Numbered from the stretch's first letter, positions 1 through 8,828 are shown. The stretch is 64,000 nt of DNA from Nonomuraea dietziae (GCF_014195505.1 NZ_JACIBV010000001.1:3720001-3784000), one strand, 5' to 3'. Notes: generated from the sequence alone by a model not told the origin. Translations and numbers: made by a program.

Positions 1-621
1 CGGCAGCGTGACCCTGCGAAAGGTCGTGAAGGCCGAGGCGCCCAGATTGGCCGAGGCCTCCCGCAGCTGCGGGTCGAGCTTCTCGATCGCCGCGTACAGC
101 GGCAGGACCATCAGCGGCAGGTAGGAGTAGAGCAGCCCCGTGACGATCGCCCCATGGTTGTACAGGAGCTCCATCTGCGTGCCCAGAGCCGAGTTGATGA
201 GGCCGGGCCCGCTCAGCAGGATCGTCCACGCGTAGACCCTGATGATGAAGTTGGTCCAGAACGGCAGCACGATCGCGACCAGCGCGACGGTCTTCCACGT
301 ACGCGGCAGCCTGGCGATCAGGTACGCCGTGGGGTAGCCGAGCAGGAGCGCGAACACCGTGGTCAGCGTGGCCAGCTTGATCGACGTCAGGACGACGTCG
401 AGGTAGAGCGGGTCGAACAGACGGCTGAAGTTCTCCGTCGTGAACTCGTAGACGATGCCGCCGAAGCGGCCGCGTCTGAAGACGGTGTAGCTGAGGATCA
501 GCGCGAGGGGCACCAGCAGGAGCACCGCCAGATAGGCGACGCCCGGGCCCAGGAACACGAACGCGCCCAGCCGGCGCCCCCATCGAGGGGACACCGGCCG
601 GGGCTTGCCGACGACTTTCAC
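1..621 (-). CDS. ABC transporter permease, PotB type (3' end outside window)
   Basis: Inner-membrane permease of a spermidine/putrescine-type ABC importer. Translation from GTG at 621 gives 207 codons that stay open to the window edge. A first membrane segment (about residues 18-42) is followed by an extracellular loop. Further segments follow, and near the edge lies the EAA-loop signature EASANLGASAFTTFRRVTLP that docks on the ATPase. The start lies 2 nt after the stop of the binding-protein gene, so the two are co-transcribed and probably translationally coupled. The second permease and ATPase would lie beyond the left edge. Polyamine substrate is only a family default; the neighbouring amino-sugar enzymes suggest another cargo. 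Confidence 0.9.
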   Translation of the reverse strand, partial: MKVVGKPRPVSPRWGRRLGAFVFLGPGVAYLAVLLLVPLALILSYTVFRRGRFGGIVYEFTTENFSRLFDPLYLDVVLTSIKLATLTTVFALLLGYPTAYLIARLPRTWKTVALVAIVLPFWTNFIIRVYAWTILLSGPGLINSALGTQMELLYNHGAIVTGLLYSYLPLMVLPLYAAIEKLDPQLREASANLGASAFTTFRRVTLP

Positions 622-623
622 GG

Positions 624-1742
624 CTACTTGGCCGCGACCTCGGTCGAGAGGCGGGTGTACTTGACCGACGCCTCGCCCAGGTCGATGGCCGCCTCACCGT
701 TCAACAGCTCGGCGGGGGAGATGCCGAGGAGCGAGCCCTCGGGCACCTCGACCTTGTCCATGGCCGCCTTGTTGGGCACCTTGTAGTTGATGTTGGCGGC
801 CGCCCAGCTGTGGATCTCCGGGTTCAGGATGTAGTTGATCAGAGCGTGCGCGGCCTCCTTGTTCTTGGAGGACTTCATGATCACCATGGTGTCCACCCAG
901 AGGTCGCTGCCCTCGCTCGGCACGACGAACTTGATGTTCTTCTTCGCGTCGGTGGTCGGGCACCAGCCGTCCCATGCCTCGGACATCACGGCCTCGCCCG
1001 ACTGCAGCTTCTGGCCGAAGGTGACGTCGTCGTAGATCACGTGCGGCTTGGCCGCGAGCAGCAGCTCCTTGGCCTTGGCGATCTCCTCGTCCTTGGTGGT
1101 GTTGACCGAGAACTTGAGGACCTTGAGCGCGGGCAGGGCCAGCCAGCGCTCGGTGGCCAGCATCGTGACCTTCTTGTCCGCCCATGCCGGCGGCTTCAGG
1201 ATGTCGTTCCAGCTCTTCGGCTCGGCCTTGACCAGGTCGCTGCGGTAGCAGATGCCGGTGGTGCCCCAGGTGTAGGGGACCGAGAACTTGTTGCCCTTGT
1301 CGTAGGAGAGCTGCGTGGCCTCGGGGTAGAGGTTGCTGAGGTTGGGGATCAGCTCGGGGTGGATCGGCTCCAGCAGGCCCTGCTCGTTGAGCGCCTGGGC
1401 GTACTGCCCTGAGACGAACGCCACGTCGATGCTCTCGCCGGCCTGCGTGGTCAGCTTGGCCATCGCGGTCTCGTTGGTGTCGTGCTCGACGATGTCGACC
1501 TTGCTGACCTTGAGCTCGGCCTTCGCCTTCTCGGCCAGCTCCTTGGGCGTGTAGCCCGGCCAGACGGTCACCGTGAGACTCTGCTTGGACAGGTCGGCCT
1601 TGGCGTCCAGCTGCGCCGCAGCGCTCGGAGCTGGTTTCGCGCTGTCGGTCGACGACTCGCCGCCGCACGCCGCGACGGCGAGCGCGAGTCCGGTCGCCAC
1701 CACGACGACCGGAAGACGACGGGTGTACCGGATACGGGACAC
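624..1742 (-). CDS. PotD-type ABC substrate-binding lipoprotein
   Basis: Extracytoplasmic solute-binding lipoprotein, 372 aa, of the spermidine/putrescine-binding family. The N-terminus is a lipoprotein signal: Arg-rich start, hydrophobic core, then lipobox ALAVAACGG with the lipidated Cys near residue 22, followed by a Ser/Ala/Pro linker. The mature part has the PotD pattern (TVTVWPGY start, TWGTTGICYRSD in the middle). GTG at 1742 is preferred over an upstream in-frame start because AGAAGGAGT sits 7 nt before it and the signal peptide begins there. It is first in an operon with the permease at 1-621. It is transcribed divergently from the sugar-kinase gene across a spacer holding a perfect palindrome. 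Ligand unknown: polyamine by family, possibly an amino sugar by context. Confidence 0.92.
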   Translation of the reverse strand: MSRIRYTRRLPVVVVATGLALAVAACGGESSTDSAKPAPSAAAQLDAKADLSKQSLTVTVWPGYTPKELAEKAKAELKVSKVDIVEHDTNETAMAKLTTQAGESIDVAFVSGQYAQALNEQGLLEPIHPELIPNLSNLYPEATQLSYDKGNKFSVPYTWGTTGICYRSDLVKAEPKSWNDILKPPAWADKKVTMLATERWLALPALKVLKFSVNTTKDEEIAKAKELLLAAKPHVIYDDVTFGQKLQSGEAVMSEAWDGWCPTTDAKKNIKFVVPSEGSDLWVDTMVIMKSSKNKEAAHALINYILNPEIHSWAAANINYKVPNKAAMDKVEVPEGSLLGISPAELLNGEAAIDLGEASVKYTRLSTEVAAK

Positions 1743-1884
1743 GGCCGCTACTCCTTCTAGATTCAGATGTACGAGGGGTCTCGCGACCAACCGGGCACTG
1801 CAGACCAAAGCAGGAGTGTTGCAGCCAACATCAACATGAGCAAGACTTTTCCGGACATTGTCACCAGGAAGTTTGATCCCGTTG

Positions 1885-1900
1885 TTGAATCGCGATTCAA
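1885..1900. promoter_or_regulatory. 16-bp perfect palindrome, probable operator
   Basis: TTGAATCGCGATTCAA is its own reverse complement. It lies between the divergent PotD-like gene (start 1742) and the kinase gene (coding from about 1912), where a repressor could control both. The protein that binds it is not identifiable from this window. Confidence 0.6.
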
Positions 1901-1911
1901 TTTGGGAGCGA

Positions 1912-3078
1912 TTGCTCTCACTGGGTGAGAATCCCGTCACCGATCGGGAGGACACCGCCGTTCCCCGCGCGGGGGACGGCGTCACCTCGGCGCTCCTCGC
2001 GGCGCTGCGCTCCGACCCGCCACCGCCATTCTCCCTGTACCGCTACCTTCCCCTGCCCGACGGTCCAGGACCGGGGGAACCAGCGTGGGAGGAGCGCGGC
2101 ATCGACGTCGACCAGACCAACCACTCGGTGGTCGTGGGCGAGCGGATCGTGGTGAAGTGGATGGCCGTTCCCGCGCCGCTCCCCCACCCGACGCTCGTCG
2201 CCTTCGCGCACCTCACCGAGGCCGGCTTCGAGCACACGGCGCCGCCGTACGCGGCGCTCACCGTGGTCGGCTCCTCGGGTGCCGAGCGGCTGCTCGCCCT
2301 GGTCACCGGGTACCTGCCCGAGGCGCGCGACGGGTGGGAGTGGTGCGTGGACGAGGCGGAGGCGGGCCGTACCGCCTTCGCATCCACACTCGGCCGCCTG
2401 GCCGCCGACCTCCACCTGGCCCTCGCCACCTTCCCTCCGGCGGGTGCGCAGGCCCCGCCCGCCTCGCCGGCCGTCTCCCCGGCCGCCACCTCGCCCGCCT
2501 CCGCGCCCGCCTCCGTGCTCGCCGACAGGGCCGAGCGGGCGCTGGAAGAGGCGCTCGAGCTCACCGACGGGGAGGACGGCACGTGGCTGCGCGAGCACGC
2601 CGACGCGCTCCGCGCCCGGCTCGAACCCCTGGCGGACGCCGTCGGCGGCGCCACGATCCGCATCCACGGCGACCTCCACGTGGGCCAGATCCTCCAGTGG
2701 CGCGACGGCTACGCCGTGATCGACTTCGACGGCAATCCCACGGTCGCGCAGGCCGAGCCGTACCAGCCTGCCGCCCGCGACGTCGCCCAGCTCACCACCA
2801 GTCTCGAGCACGTCGCCCAGGTCGCGATCAGGCGCAGGGGCACCGCCCCCTCCGCCGCCGCCACGTGGGCCGCGACCGCCCGCGAGGGGCTGCTGTCGGC
2901 CTACAGGGAGAGGCTGCGCGCCGAGGGCAGGCCCGAACTGCTGGACGAGCGGCTGATCGGCCCGTTCGAGATCGAGCAGGAGTGCCGCGAGCTCATCTAC
3001 TCCGCCCGTCACCTGCCCCGCTGGCGCTACGCCCCGATGGGCGTGCTGCGCACCCGCTTCACCGAGGAGACCCCGTGA
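1912..3078 (+). CDS. Maltokinase-like glucosamine kinase (aminoglycoside phosphotransferase fold)
   Basis: Cytoplasmic sugar kinase of the maltokinase/aminoglycoside-phosphotransferase fold. Seen directly: an N-terminal cap, the motif QTNHSVVVGERIVVKW with the ATP-binding Lys, the catalytic loop HGDLHVGQ and the metal-binding DFDG. The QTNHSV segment resembles the signature described for actinobacterial glucosamine kinases (from memory). The adjacent SIS-domain gene, overlapping by GTGA, fits a pathway amino sugar to amino-sugar 6-phosphate to fructose 6-phosphate. Start is uncertain. The frame is open back to TTG at 1858, but that would put the palindrome at 1885-1900 inside the gene. TTG at 1912, with GGGAG just upstream, is used here. 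An Ala/Pro-rich insertion (about 2440-2520) is unusual. Confidence 0.75.
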   Translation: MLSLGENPVTDREDTAVPRAGDGVTSALLAALRSDPPPPFSLYRYLPLPDGPGPGEPAWEERGIDVDQTNHSVVVGERIVVKWMAVPAPLPHPTLVAFAHLTEAGFEHTAPPYAALTVVGSSGAERLLALVTGYLPEARDGWEWCVDEAEAGRTAFASTLGRLAADLHLALATFPPAGAQAPPASPAVSPAATSPASAPASVLADRAERALEEALELTDGEDGTWLREHADALRARLEPLADAVGGATIRIHGDLHVGQILQWRDGYAVIDFDGNPTVAQAEPYQPAARDVAQLTTSLEHVAQVAIRRRGTAPSAAATWAATAREGLLSAYRERLRAEGRPELLDERLIGPFEIEQECRELIYSARHLPRWRYAPMGVLRTRFTEETP

Positions 3079-4028
3079 ACCCCGAACTCTTCCAGGCCGA
3101 CCTGGAGGCCAAGCCCGCCGCCCTCACCGACCTGGCCGCCTGGCTGGACAAGGAGCGGCCGCCGCTGCCCGAGAGGGTCAGGCGGGTGGTCTTCCTCGGC
3201 ATGGGCAGCTCCCGCTACGCCGCGGGCGTGGCCGCCCTGCGCCTGCGGGCCAGGGGCTTCGACGCCTACGCCGAGTACGGCTCGGCCGCCGCCACCTTCC
3301 CCGCGGGTCCCGAGACGCTCGTCGTGCCGATCTCGGCGACGGGAGGGAGCAGGGAGACGCTCGACGCCCTCGCCCGCTACGTGGGCGGCCCCTCCCCCGT
3401 CGTCGCCCTCACCAACGTGCCTGACTCGGCGATCACCGAGGGGGCCGACGCGGTCATCCCGATGCTGGCGGGCGAGGAGCGCGGCGGCGTGGCCTGCCGT
3501 ACCTTCCAGCACACGCTGATCCACCTGCTGGCGATGGAGTCCGAGCTCACGGGGGCCGGGCGCGACCTCCCCTCGCTGGTACGGCTGGCCGCCGAGGCCA
3601 CCTCGGACCTGCTGGAGCGGCGGGAGCAGTGGCTGCCGCTCGCCCTCGACCTGCTCGACGGGCCGAACGGCGTCTACGCCATCGCCCCCGCCGAGCGGAT
3701 GTCGTCGGCCGAGCAGTCGGCGCTGATGGTCCGCGAAGGGCCGCGCCGCCCCGCCGACGCGTGCGAGAGCGGCGACTGGTCGCACGTGGACGTCTACCTC
3801 ACCAAGACGCTCTCCTACCGGGCGCTGCTGTTCCCGGGCTCCGCCTACGACGCCCAGGCCATGGACTGGGTACGGCAGCGCGGCTCGACCGTCCTCACGG
3901 TCGGCGGCCACGTGGAGGGAGAGCGGGGCTCGATCCGCTACGCGCACGACGAGGACCCCGACGTCGCCCTGCTGACCGAGACCCTCGTCGCCGAACTGGT
4001 CGCAGCCCACTGGTGGCGCGGCGCCTGA
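3075..4028 (+). CDS. SIS-domain aldose-ketose isomerase/deaminase-like protein
   Basis: 317-aa protein with two SIS (sugar isomerase) domains of the GlmS C-terminal/AgaS type. The N-terminal SIS carries VVFLGMGSSRYAA and the Ser/Thr-rich phosphate-binding loop PISATGGSRETLDAL. The second half contains the conserved APAERMSSAEQSALMVREGP. There is no glutaminase domain, so it would act as an amino-sugar-phosphate isomerase or deaminase rather than a GlmS synthase. GTG at 3075 overlaps the kinase stop (GTGA), making a two-gene operon. Together they would convert glucosamine to glucosamine 6-phosphate and on to fructose 6-phosphate plus ammonia. That is inference from context. Its end is 9 bp from the convergent conservon GTPase gene. 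Confidence 0.85.
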   Translation: MNPELFQADLEAKPAALTDLAAWLDKERPPLPERVRRVVFLGMGSSRYAAGVAALRLRARGFDAYAEYGSAAATFPAGPETLVVPISATGGSRETLDALARYVGGPSPVVALTNVPDSAITEGADAVIPMLAGEERGGVACRTFQHTLIHLLAMESELTGAGRDLPSLVRLAAEATSDLLERREQWLPLALDLLDGPNGVYAIAPAERMSSAEQSALMVREGPRRPADACESGDWSHVDVYLTKTLSYRALLFPGSAYDAQAMDWVRQRGSTVLTVGGHVEGERGSIRYAHDEDPDVALLTETLVAELVAAHWWRGA

Positions 4029-4037
4029 TCTCCTGGC

Positions 4038-4622
4038 TCAGTACCGGGGGCCGTAGGCGGAGCGGACGGTCAGGGCGTGCTCGACCAAGGTGATGAGCGT
4101 GCTCTTGACCGCCTCGCGGGAGCGGGCGTCGGTGCGCACGATCGGCACGGGCGAGGGCAGCGTGAGCGCGTCGCGCACCTGGCTCTCGACGTGGGGGAAG
4201 CTTCCGTTCCACCCGTTGAGCCCGATCACGAACGGCAGCTTGGCCTCTTCGAAGTAGTCGATGGCGGGGAAGCTGTCGGCCAGCCTGCGCGTGTCGACCA
4301 GGACGATCGCGCCGATCGCGCCGCGCACCAGGTCATCCCACATGAACCAGAACCGGTGCTGGCCTGGCGTGCCGAACAGGTAGAGGATCAGGTCGCGGTC
4401 GAGCGAGACCCTGCCGAAGTCCATGGCCACCGTGGTGGTCGTCTTGTCGGGGGTGAGGCTGAGGTCGTCCACTCCGGCCGAGGCGTTCGTCATGACCGCC
4501 TCGGTGGTGAGCGGGAGGATCTCCGACACCGCGCCCACGAACGTCGTCTTGCCGACGCCGAACCCGCCCGCCACGACGATCTTCGTCGAGGTGAGCCCGC
4601 CTTCCGTAGGAAACATGCTCAT
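4038..4622 (-). CDS. Conservon GTPase (CvnD type), copy 1
   Basis: Small Ras-like GTP/ATP-binding protein, 194 aa, fourth gene of an actinobacterial conservon. Seen: P-loop GGFGVGKTTF near residue 20, switch II FGTPGQHRFWFMWDDLVRG, and NGWNG in place of the usual NKxD, a common deviation in this family. CvnD proteins associate with the roadblock, DUF742 and kinase partners at the membrane. The start ATG at 4622 is chosen to match the 194-aa paralogue at 14796-15380. A second ATG lies at 4616. It follows the DUF742 gene after a 69-nt spacer that is itself conserved in the other conservon. Its 5' end is nearly identical in DNA to copy 2. Confidence 0.95.
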   Translation of the reverse strand: MSMFPTEGGLTSTKIVVAGGFGVGKTTFVGAVSEILPLTTEAVMTNASAGVDDLSLTPDKTTTTVAMDFGRVSLDRDLILYLFGTPGQHRFWFMWDDLVRGAIGAIVLVDTRRLADSFPAIDYFEEAKLPFVIGLNGWNGSFPHVESQVRDALTLPSPVPIVRTDARSREAVKSTLITLVEHALTVRSAYGPRY

Positions 4623-4691
4623 CAGCCCGCCATGTGAGGGTCGTGACCGATGAGGCATGCGATGGCGGCCGGTTGCGCATGTTTCCTGTGG

Positions 4692-5105
4692 CTAGAGCCT
4701 GCGAAGTCCACTGAGCACCCTTTCCAGCAGGTTCCTGTTCGGCATGCCGGCGTCCAGCTGCGGCTGGTAGATCCGGACGAGCCCTTCCGCCTCCATGTCC
4801 GCGATCAGCACGCGGGCCACCCCGAGCGGCATGGCGAGCAGGGCCGACACCTCGGCGACGGACCTGATCTGGCGGCACAGCTCGCTGATCGCCCGGTACT
4901 CACGGGTGTGGTTCATGCCGAGCTGGGCCGAGGTGGCCGAGGAGACCAGCGCCTCCATGGCCAGGTCCGTGCGCGGCGCGGTACGCCCGCCCGTGAGGGA
5001 GTACATCCGCACCAGGGAGCTGCGCTCCTCCTGCGGGGGCTCCCCGTAGTTCGGGGAGTGCGGCGCCCCGGACCCGTAAGGGGGGCCGTCATTCCACGTG
5101 GCCAC
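4692..5105 (-). CDS. DUF742 protein (CvnC type), copy 1
   Basis: 137-aa DUF742 protein, third gene of the conservon. A disordered N-terminus rich in Pro/Gly precedes the family core SLVRMYSLTGGRT. A winged-helix-like region follows (RSVAEVSALLAMPLGVARVL), then the conserved end LLERVLSGLRRL. It has no catalytic motif; the family is thought to bind its conservon partners and is related to DNA-binding winged helices. The start is GTG at 5105 with GGGAG 8 nt upstream, 12 nt after the roadblock gene stops, so the genes form an operon. Confidence 0.93.
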   Translation of the reverse strand: MATWNDGPPYGSGAPHSPNYGEPPQEERSSLVRMYSLTGGRTAPRTDLAMEALVSSATSAQLGMNHTREYRAISELCRQIRSVAEVSALLAMPLGVARVLIADMEAEGLVRIYQPQLDAGMPNRNLLERVLSGLRRL

Positions 5106-5117
5106 GTTGCTCTCCCA

Positions 5118-5537
5118 TCACCAGGGGCGCGCTGAGGACAGTTCCGCCCGTACGGCGGGCGTGAGCACCTGCCCCGCCCGCTCGACGAGGACGGTCATCT
5201 GATAGGCCACCAGGCCCAGGTCACAGTCGGGCGCGGCCAGCACGGCCAGGCACGACCCGTCGCTGATGTTCATGACCAGCATCAGCCCTCGCTGCATCTC
5301 CACGACCGTCTGGGTGACCCCACCCGCCTCGAAGACCCTGGCCGCGCCCTGGACCAGGCTGACCAGTCCCGCGGCCACGGCCGCCAGCTGGTCGGCCCTG
5401 TCCTGCGGAAAGCCTCTCGAGAAGGCCATCGGCAGGCCGTCGGCCGAGACCACCACGGCGTGCGCGACGCCCGGCACCTCCTCGACGAAGCCGCTCACCA
5501 GCCAGCTGACGTCTCTGGCGGCCTGGCTCAACTCCAT
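5118..5537 (-). CDS. Roadblock/LC7-domain protein (CvnB type), copy 1
   Basis: 139-aa single-domain roadblock/LC7 protein, the CvnB component. The fold covers the whole chain: an N-terminal helix (LVSGFVEEVPGVAHAVVV), the central strand with SADGLPMAFS, and GLMLVMNISDGSCLAVLAAP. In this family the protein dimerises and acts as scaffold or GTPase-activating partner for CvnD. The start ATG shares one base with the stop of the kinase gene (TGATG at 5539-5535), a sign of translational coupling. Encoded in the same operon as the DUF742 and GTPase genes downstream. Confidence 0.94.
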   Translation of the reverse strand: MELSQAARDVSWLVSGFVEEVPGVAHAVVVSADGLPMAFSRGFPQDRADQLAAVAAGLVSLVQGAARVFEAGGVTQTVVEMQRGLMLVMNISDGSCLAVLAAPDCDLGLVAYQMTVLVERAGQVLTPAVRAELSSARPW

Positions 5538-8500
5538 CACCGCTGCTCCTCCCCCTCGTGCGCCTGCTCGATCTCGGCGCGGCCCTTGCGCACGCCCTGC
5601 TGGTAGCTGGCCAGCCTGCTGCGGATCCTGTCGGGAGAAGGCGGTGGCAGAGCAGGCGGGGCGCTCTGCGTCTGCGGGAGGGCCGAGCCCGGCACGAGGT
5701 TCGCCCGCGGTTGGCGCTTGGGCAGGCCCGAAGTGGTGAGACCGCCGCTGTTCGGCTCGCTGACCGACCGGGCGGCCTGCCACCCCGCGTCGGCGGGCGA
5801 GGACCACACGTCTGCCGCCTGCTGCTGCGGCGCGAGAGCAGCGGCCGCGTCGGGCGCTCCGGCCTGCGCGTGCCGTCCCTCGTGGGCCTTGGGGCGTTCG
5901 AGCGTGGCGTCGGGGCGCTTGAACCAGTTGGACTCCACCGCGGCGAAGATCGGCAGGAACTCCTCTTCGCCCTTCTCCAGCGAGGAGCTCTCCACCCGCG
6001 GCAGCGGTCTGGTGGCGTCGGGCTGTCCCGCGTAGGGATTCGGTGAGCCGCCCAGCCCCGGCATCCGCCTGAAGCCCAGCCCCTCGCCCTGACCTCCGCG
6101 CCTGGGCAGCCCGTTCGCGGTGTGGTCGGAAGGGGCGGCGTGGTCGAGATCGGTGGACGGCGCGTCGTTGGTGGCGAACCAGTCACCGGACGGGCTGTCG
6201 AACGTCCCGGGCCCGTCGAAGGGTGAGGTGCTGTCGAAGACGGGCGGGCCGTCGAGGACCGGCGCGGCCATGGGCGCGGGTCGCAGGTCCTCCAGCGACG
6301 GGTGGTCGTAGGCGGTGGGCCCCGCCTGCGCGGGCACCACCGGGCTGCCCTGCGGCTGTCCCGGCGGGAAGGGCCGCCCCGGCGCGGACTGCTGGCCGTG
6401 GCCGGGGAGCGGGCCGTGCCCTGGCTGGCCGTGATCGCCATGGAGGCGTTGGGGGCCCTGCGGGCCGGGGCCGTGAGAGGCAGGACCGTGAGAGCCAGGA
6501 CCGTGGGAGCCGTGCCCGAGCTGCGCGTGAGGAGCGTGCGCGGGCTGGCCGTGCGGGCCGTGGGCGGGCTGGCCGGCGACCGGCGGCTGGCCGGGGATCG
6601 CGGTGAGCAGCGCCTCGGGGATCAGCACCATCGCGGTGAGCCCGCCGACGTCCTGCCTGCGCAGCTGGACGCGGATGTCGTGCCTGAGCGCCAGCCTGCC
6701 GACCACGAACAGGCCCATGCGCCGCGAGACCGACACGTCGACGACCGGCGGGTTGGCCAGGCGCCAGTTCGCCTGGCTGATCTCCTCCTGGCTCATCCCG
6801 ATGCCGTGGTCGGTCACCGCGATCATGACCCCGCCACCGTCGATGCGGTTGCTGGAGATGGTCACCTTGGTGTCGCCCGCGGAGAACGACACGGCGTTCT
6901 CCACCAGCTCGGCCAGCAGGTGGACGGTGTCGCTGACCGCCTGCCCCGCGACCGCGACCTCCGACTGCACCTGGTTCACGACACGGTCGTAGCTCTCGAC
7001 CTCGCCCAGCGCCGCCCGCACGATGTCCATGAGCTCGACCGGCTGAGTCCACTTGCGGGCGGCCTCCTGGCCGGCGAGGACCAGGAGGTTCTCGCTGTTG
7101 CGGCGCATGCGGGTCGCCAGATGGTCGAGCCTGAACAGGTCGCCGAGGCGGTTGTCGTCGCGTTCGCCGCGCTCGAGGCGCTCGATGAGCGACAGCTGCC
7201 GCTCGACGAGGGTCTGGCTGCGGCGCGAGAGGTTGACGAACATCGCGTTGACGTTGGCGCGCAGCTTGGCCTCGTCGCCCGCCAGCCGTACGGCCTCGCG
7301 GTGGACCTCGTCGAAGGCCCTGGCAACCTCGCCGACCTCGTCCTTGGAGAAGACGCCGATGGGCGCGACCTCGGCGGGCGGGCCGCCGTCGCGCGCCTCG
7401 CGCAGCCGCTGGACGAAGCCGGGAAGACGCTGTCCAGCGATGTCGAGCGCCTCGCTGCGCAGCCGCCGCAGCGGCCGCACCAGTGAGCGGGCCACCCCCG
7501 TGGTGATCAGCAGAACGGCGAGCAGCAGCGCGGCCACGGCTCCCGCGACGAGATAGGCGCGCTGCTGCTCGGCGGAGGCCAGCAGACCGGTGCGGGCGAC
7601 GATCGCCGAGGCGTGCCGTTCCTCGACCGTGCGGAGGGAGTCGACGACGATCGTGGCCGCCTCGAACCATTCGCGCGCGTCGTCGCGCTTGCTCAGGTCG
7701 AGGCCCCTCAGCGGGGCTCCCGCGTTGGCCCTGTCGAGGACCAGCTCGCGCAGGAAGCGGGCCCTGTCGGCGCGACGGCCGTTGACGGTCTCGTCGAACA
7801 GGCGGCGCTCGTCGGAGGTGGCCTCCTCCGCGAAGGCCTTGCGCTCGTTGGTCTCGCGCGCCAGCTCGCCGAGGAAGGCCTTGAGCTGCTCCTGCTCGAA
7901 CCTGCCCGCCACCAGCACGGTGGTGAGCAGGGCCTGCTGCAGCGAGGCGCTCTCCTTGGCGCGGGCCAGCGCGTCGAGCGTGGTCGACTGGCGGGCCAGC
8001 TCCTCGTCGTCGGCGCCCTTGCCGAGCTGGTCGTTGAGCGCGAGCAGGTCGGAGATGACGGCGGTGTAGGAGCCGAGGGCCGCGCCGGGGAGCAGGTCCG
8101 ACTCGAGCGCCTGGTCGCGCAGCGCGGTGAGGTCCTCGAGGCGGGCCAGCACGGCGTCGACCTCGTCGCCTGTGCGGCCTGTGAGGTCGGGGCCGAGGAT
8201 CGTGGCGCTCTGCCGTACCTTGTCGACCTCGGTGTCGGCCCTGCTCATCTGCTGGCGCACGTCGGCCAGACCGCGCTCGGGCCTGCCGAGCGCGATGTAC
8301 CAGGCGGTGCGGGCGCGTTCGGCGCCCAGCTCGTGGGTGAGCGCGCCGACCCGCTCGGCGAGCTTGGCCAGCTGGTTGGCGCGGTCGTAGTCCGTGGCCG
8401 CGCTCGTGGAGGCGACGACCTGCAGGCCGCCCAGCAGGACGGCGGCGGCGGTGGGCACGAGGATCAGCGCGACCAGCCGCGCACGCACGCGCCAGTTGCG

Positions 8501-8542
8501 TAAGCGCCACCCGCCGTCGTCGGCCTTGGTTCTTCTGCTCAC
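5537..8542 (-). CDS. Nitrate/nitrite-sensor-type histidine-kinase-like ATPase (CvnA type), copy 1
   Basis: About 1001-aa membrane sensor heading conservon 1. Order: short cytoplasmic N-terminus, membrane segment 1 (near residues 23-48), a long extracytoplasmic helical NIT domain (about 50-315), membrane segment 2 (AYLVAGAVAALLLAVLLITT), HAMP, then helices with MFVNLSRRSQTLVERQLSLI. A HATPase_c domain follows with the N box ELVENAVSFS and G boxes VTDHGIGMS and GLFVVGRLALRH. A conventional phospho-acceptor H box is not evident, as usual in CvnA. The tail (from about residue 640) is low-complexity, first His/Gly/Pro-rich and then Pro/Ala-rich. GTG at 8542 is preferred to TTG at 8551 because GAGG lies 9 nt before it. 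The ligand is unknown. Confidence 0.93.
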   Translation of the reverse strand: MSRRTKADDGGWRLRNWRVRARLVALILVPTAAAVLLGGLQVVASTSAATDYDRANQLAKLAERVGALTHELGAERARTAWYIALGRPERGLADVRQQMSRADTEVDKVRQSATILGPDLTGRTGDEVDAVLARLEDLTALRDQALESDLLPGAALGSYTAVISDLLALNDQLGKGADDEELARQSTTLDALARAKESASLQQALLTTVLVAGRFEQEQLKAFLGELARETNERKAFAEEATSDERRLFDETVNGRRADRARFLRELVLDRANAGAPLRGLDLSKRDDAREWFEAATIVVDSLRTVEERHASAIVARTGLLASAEQQRAYLVAGAVAALLLAVLLITTGVARSLVRPLRRLRSEALDIAGQRLPGFVQRLREARDGGPPAEVAPIGVFSKDEVGEVARAFDEVHREAVRLAGDEAKLRANVNAMFVNLSRRSQTLVERQLSLIERLERGERDDNRLGDLFRLDHLATRMRRNSENLLVLAGQEAARKWTQPVELMDIVRAALGEVESYDRVVNQVQSEVAVAGQAVSDTVHLLAELVENAVSFSAGDTKVTISSNRIDGGGVMIAVTDHGIGMSQEEISQANWRLANPPVVDVSVSRRMGLFVVGRLALRHDIRVQLRRQDVGGLTAMVLIPEALLTAIPGQPPVAGQPAHGPHGQPAHAPHAQLGHGSHGPGSHGPASHGPGPQGPQRLHGDHGQPGHGPLPGHGQQSAPGRPFPPGQPQGSPVVPAQAGPTAYDHPSLEDLRPAPMAAPVLDGPPVFDSTSPFDGPGTFDSPSGDWFATNDAPSTDLDHAAPSDHTANGLPRRGGQGEGLGFRRMPGLGGSPNPYAGQPDATRPLPRVESSSLEKGEEEFLPIFAAVESNWFKRPDATLERPKAHEGRHAQAGAPDAAAALAPQQQAADVWSSPADAGWQAARSVSEPNSGGLTTSGLPKRQPRANLVPGSALPQTQSAPPALPPPSPDRIRSRLASYQQGVRKGRAEIEQAHEGEEQR

Positions 8543-8828
8543 CGAACGCAACCTCAGTAGGGAAAGGGCCTCCTCGTGAGGCTCCTGGGAGAATCCAGCA
8601 ACTGCGGGTTATTCGAGCACATCACTATAAGGAACGGCTAGCCGAACATAACGCGACAAAACCAATCTTGTGTGACACAAGCGAAGAGAAGCTGGAGCCC
8701 CCATTTTCGGGCGATCCACAAAAGATCACGCCGCCAGAAATATAGGCATATAACTGATCGTGTCCGTTAATGGGGGTTTGGTGCGTTCCACTCCCGGACT
8801 ACTCCAGTAACACCCCCGTCTCTGGATG
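8543..8828. other. Divergent intergenic region between conservon 1 and the betaine transporter
   Basis: No gene is seen here. On the minus strand a TATAGT hexamer (8624-8629) could be the -10 box for the kinase gene, leaving a leader of about 75 nt; no convincing -35 partner is visible. The stretch is clearly more AT-rich than its surroundings, as expected for promoter DNA. Confidence 0.4.

Noticed and set aside
154..786. 210-codon plus-strand frame over the importer genes
   Set aside because: Antisense to a permease with a clear EAA loop and to the PotD-like gene; composition is low-complexity Arg/Gln/Glu.
1858..1911. N-terminal extension of the sugar kinase from TTG 1858
   Set aside because: It would place the 16-bp palindrome inside the coding region and lacks a ribosome site at usable distance; not excluded with certainty.
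4333..4680. 115-codon frame beginning in the DUF742-GTPase spacer of conservon 1
   Set aside because: Most of it overlaps the GTPase in another frame with Arg-rich shadow sequence; only its first codons are mentioned as part of the spacer observation.
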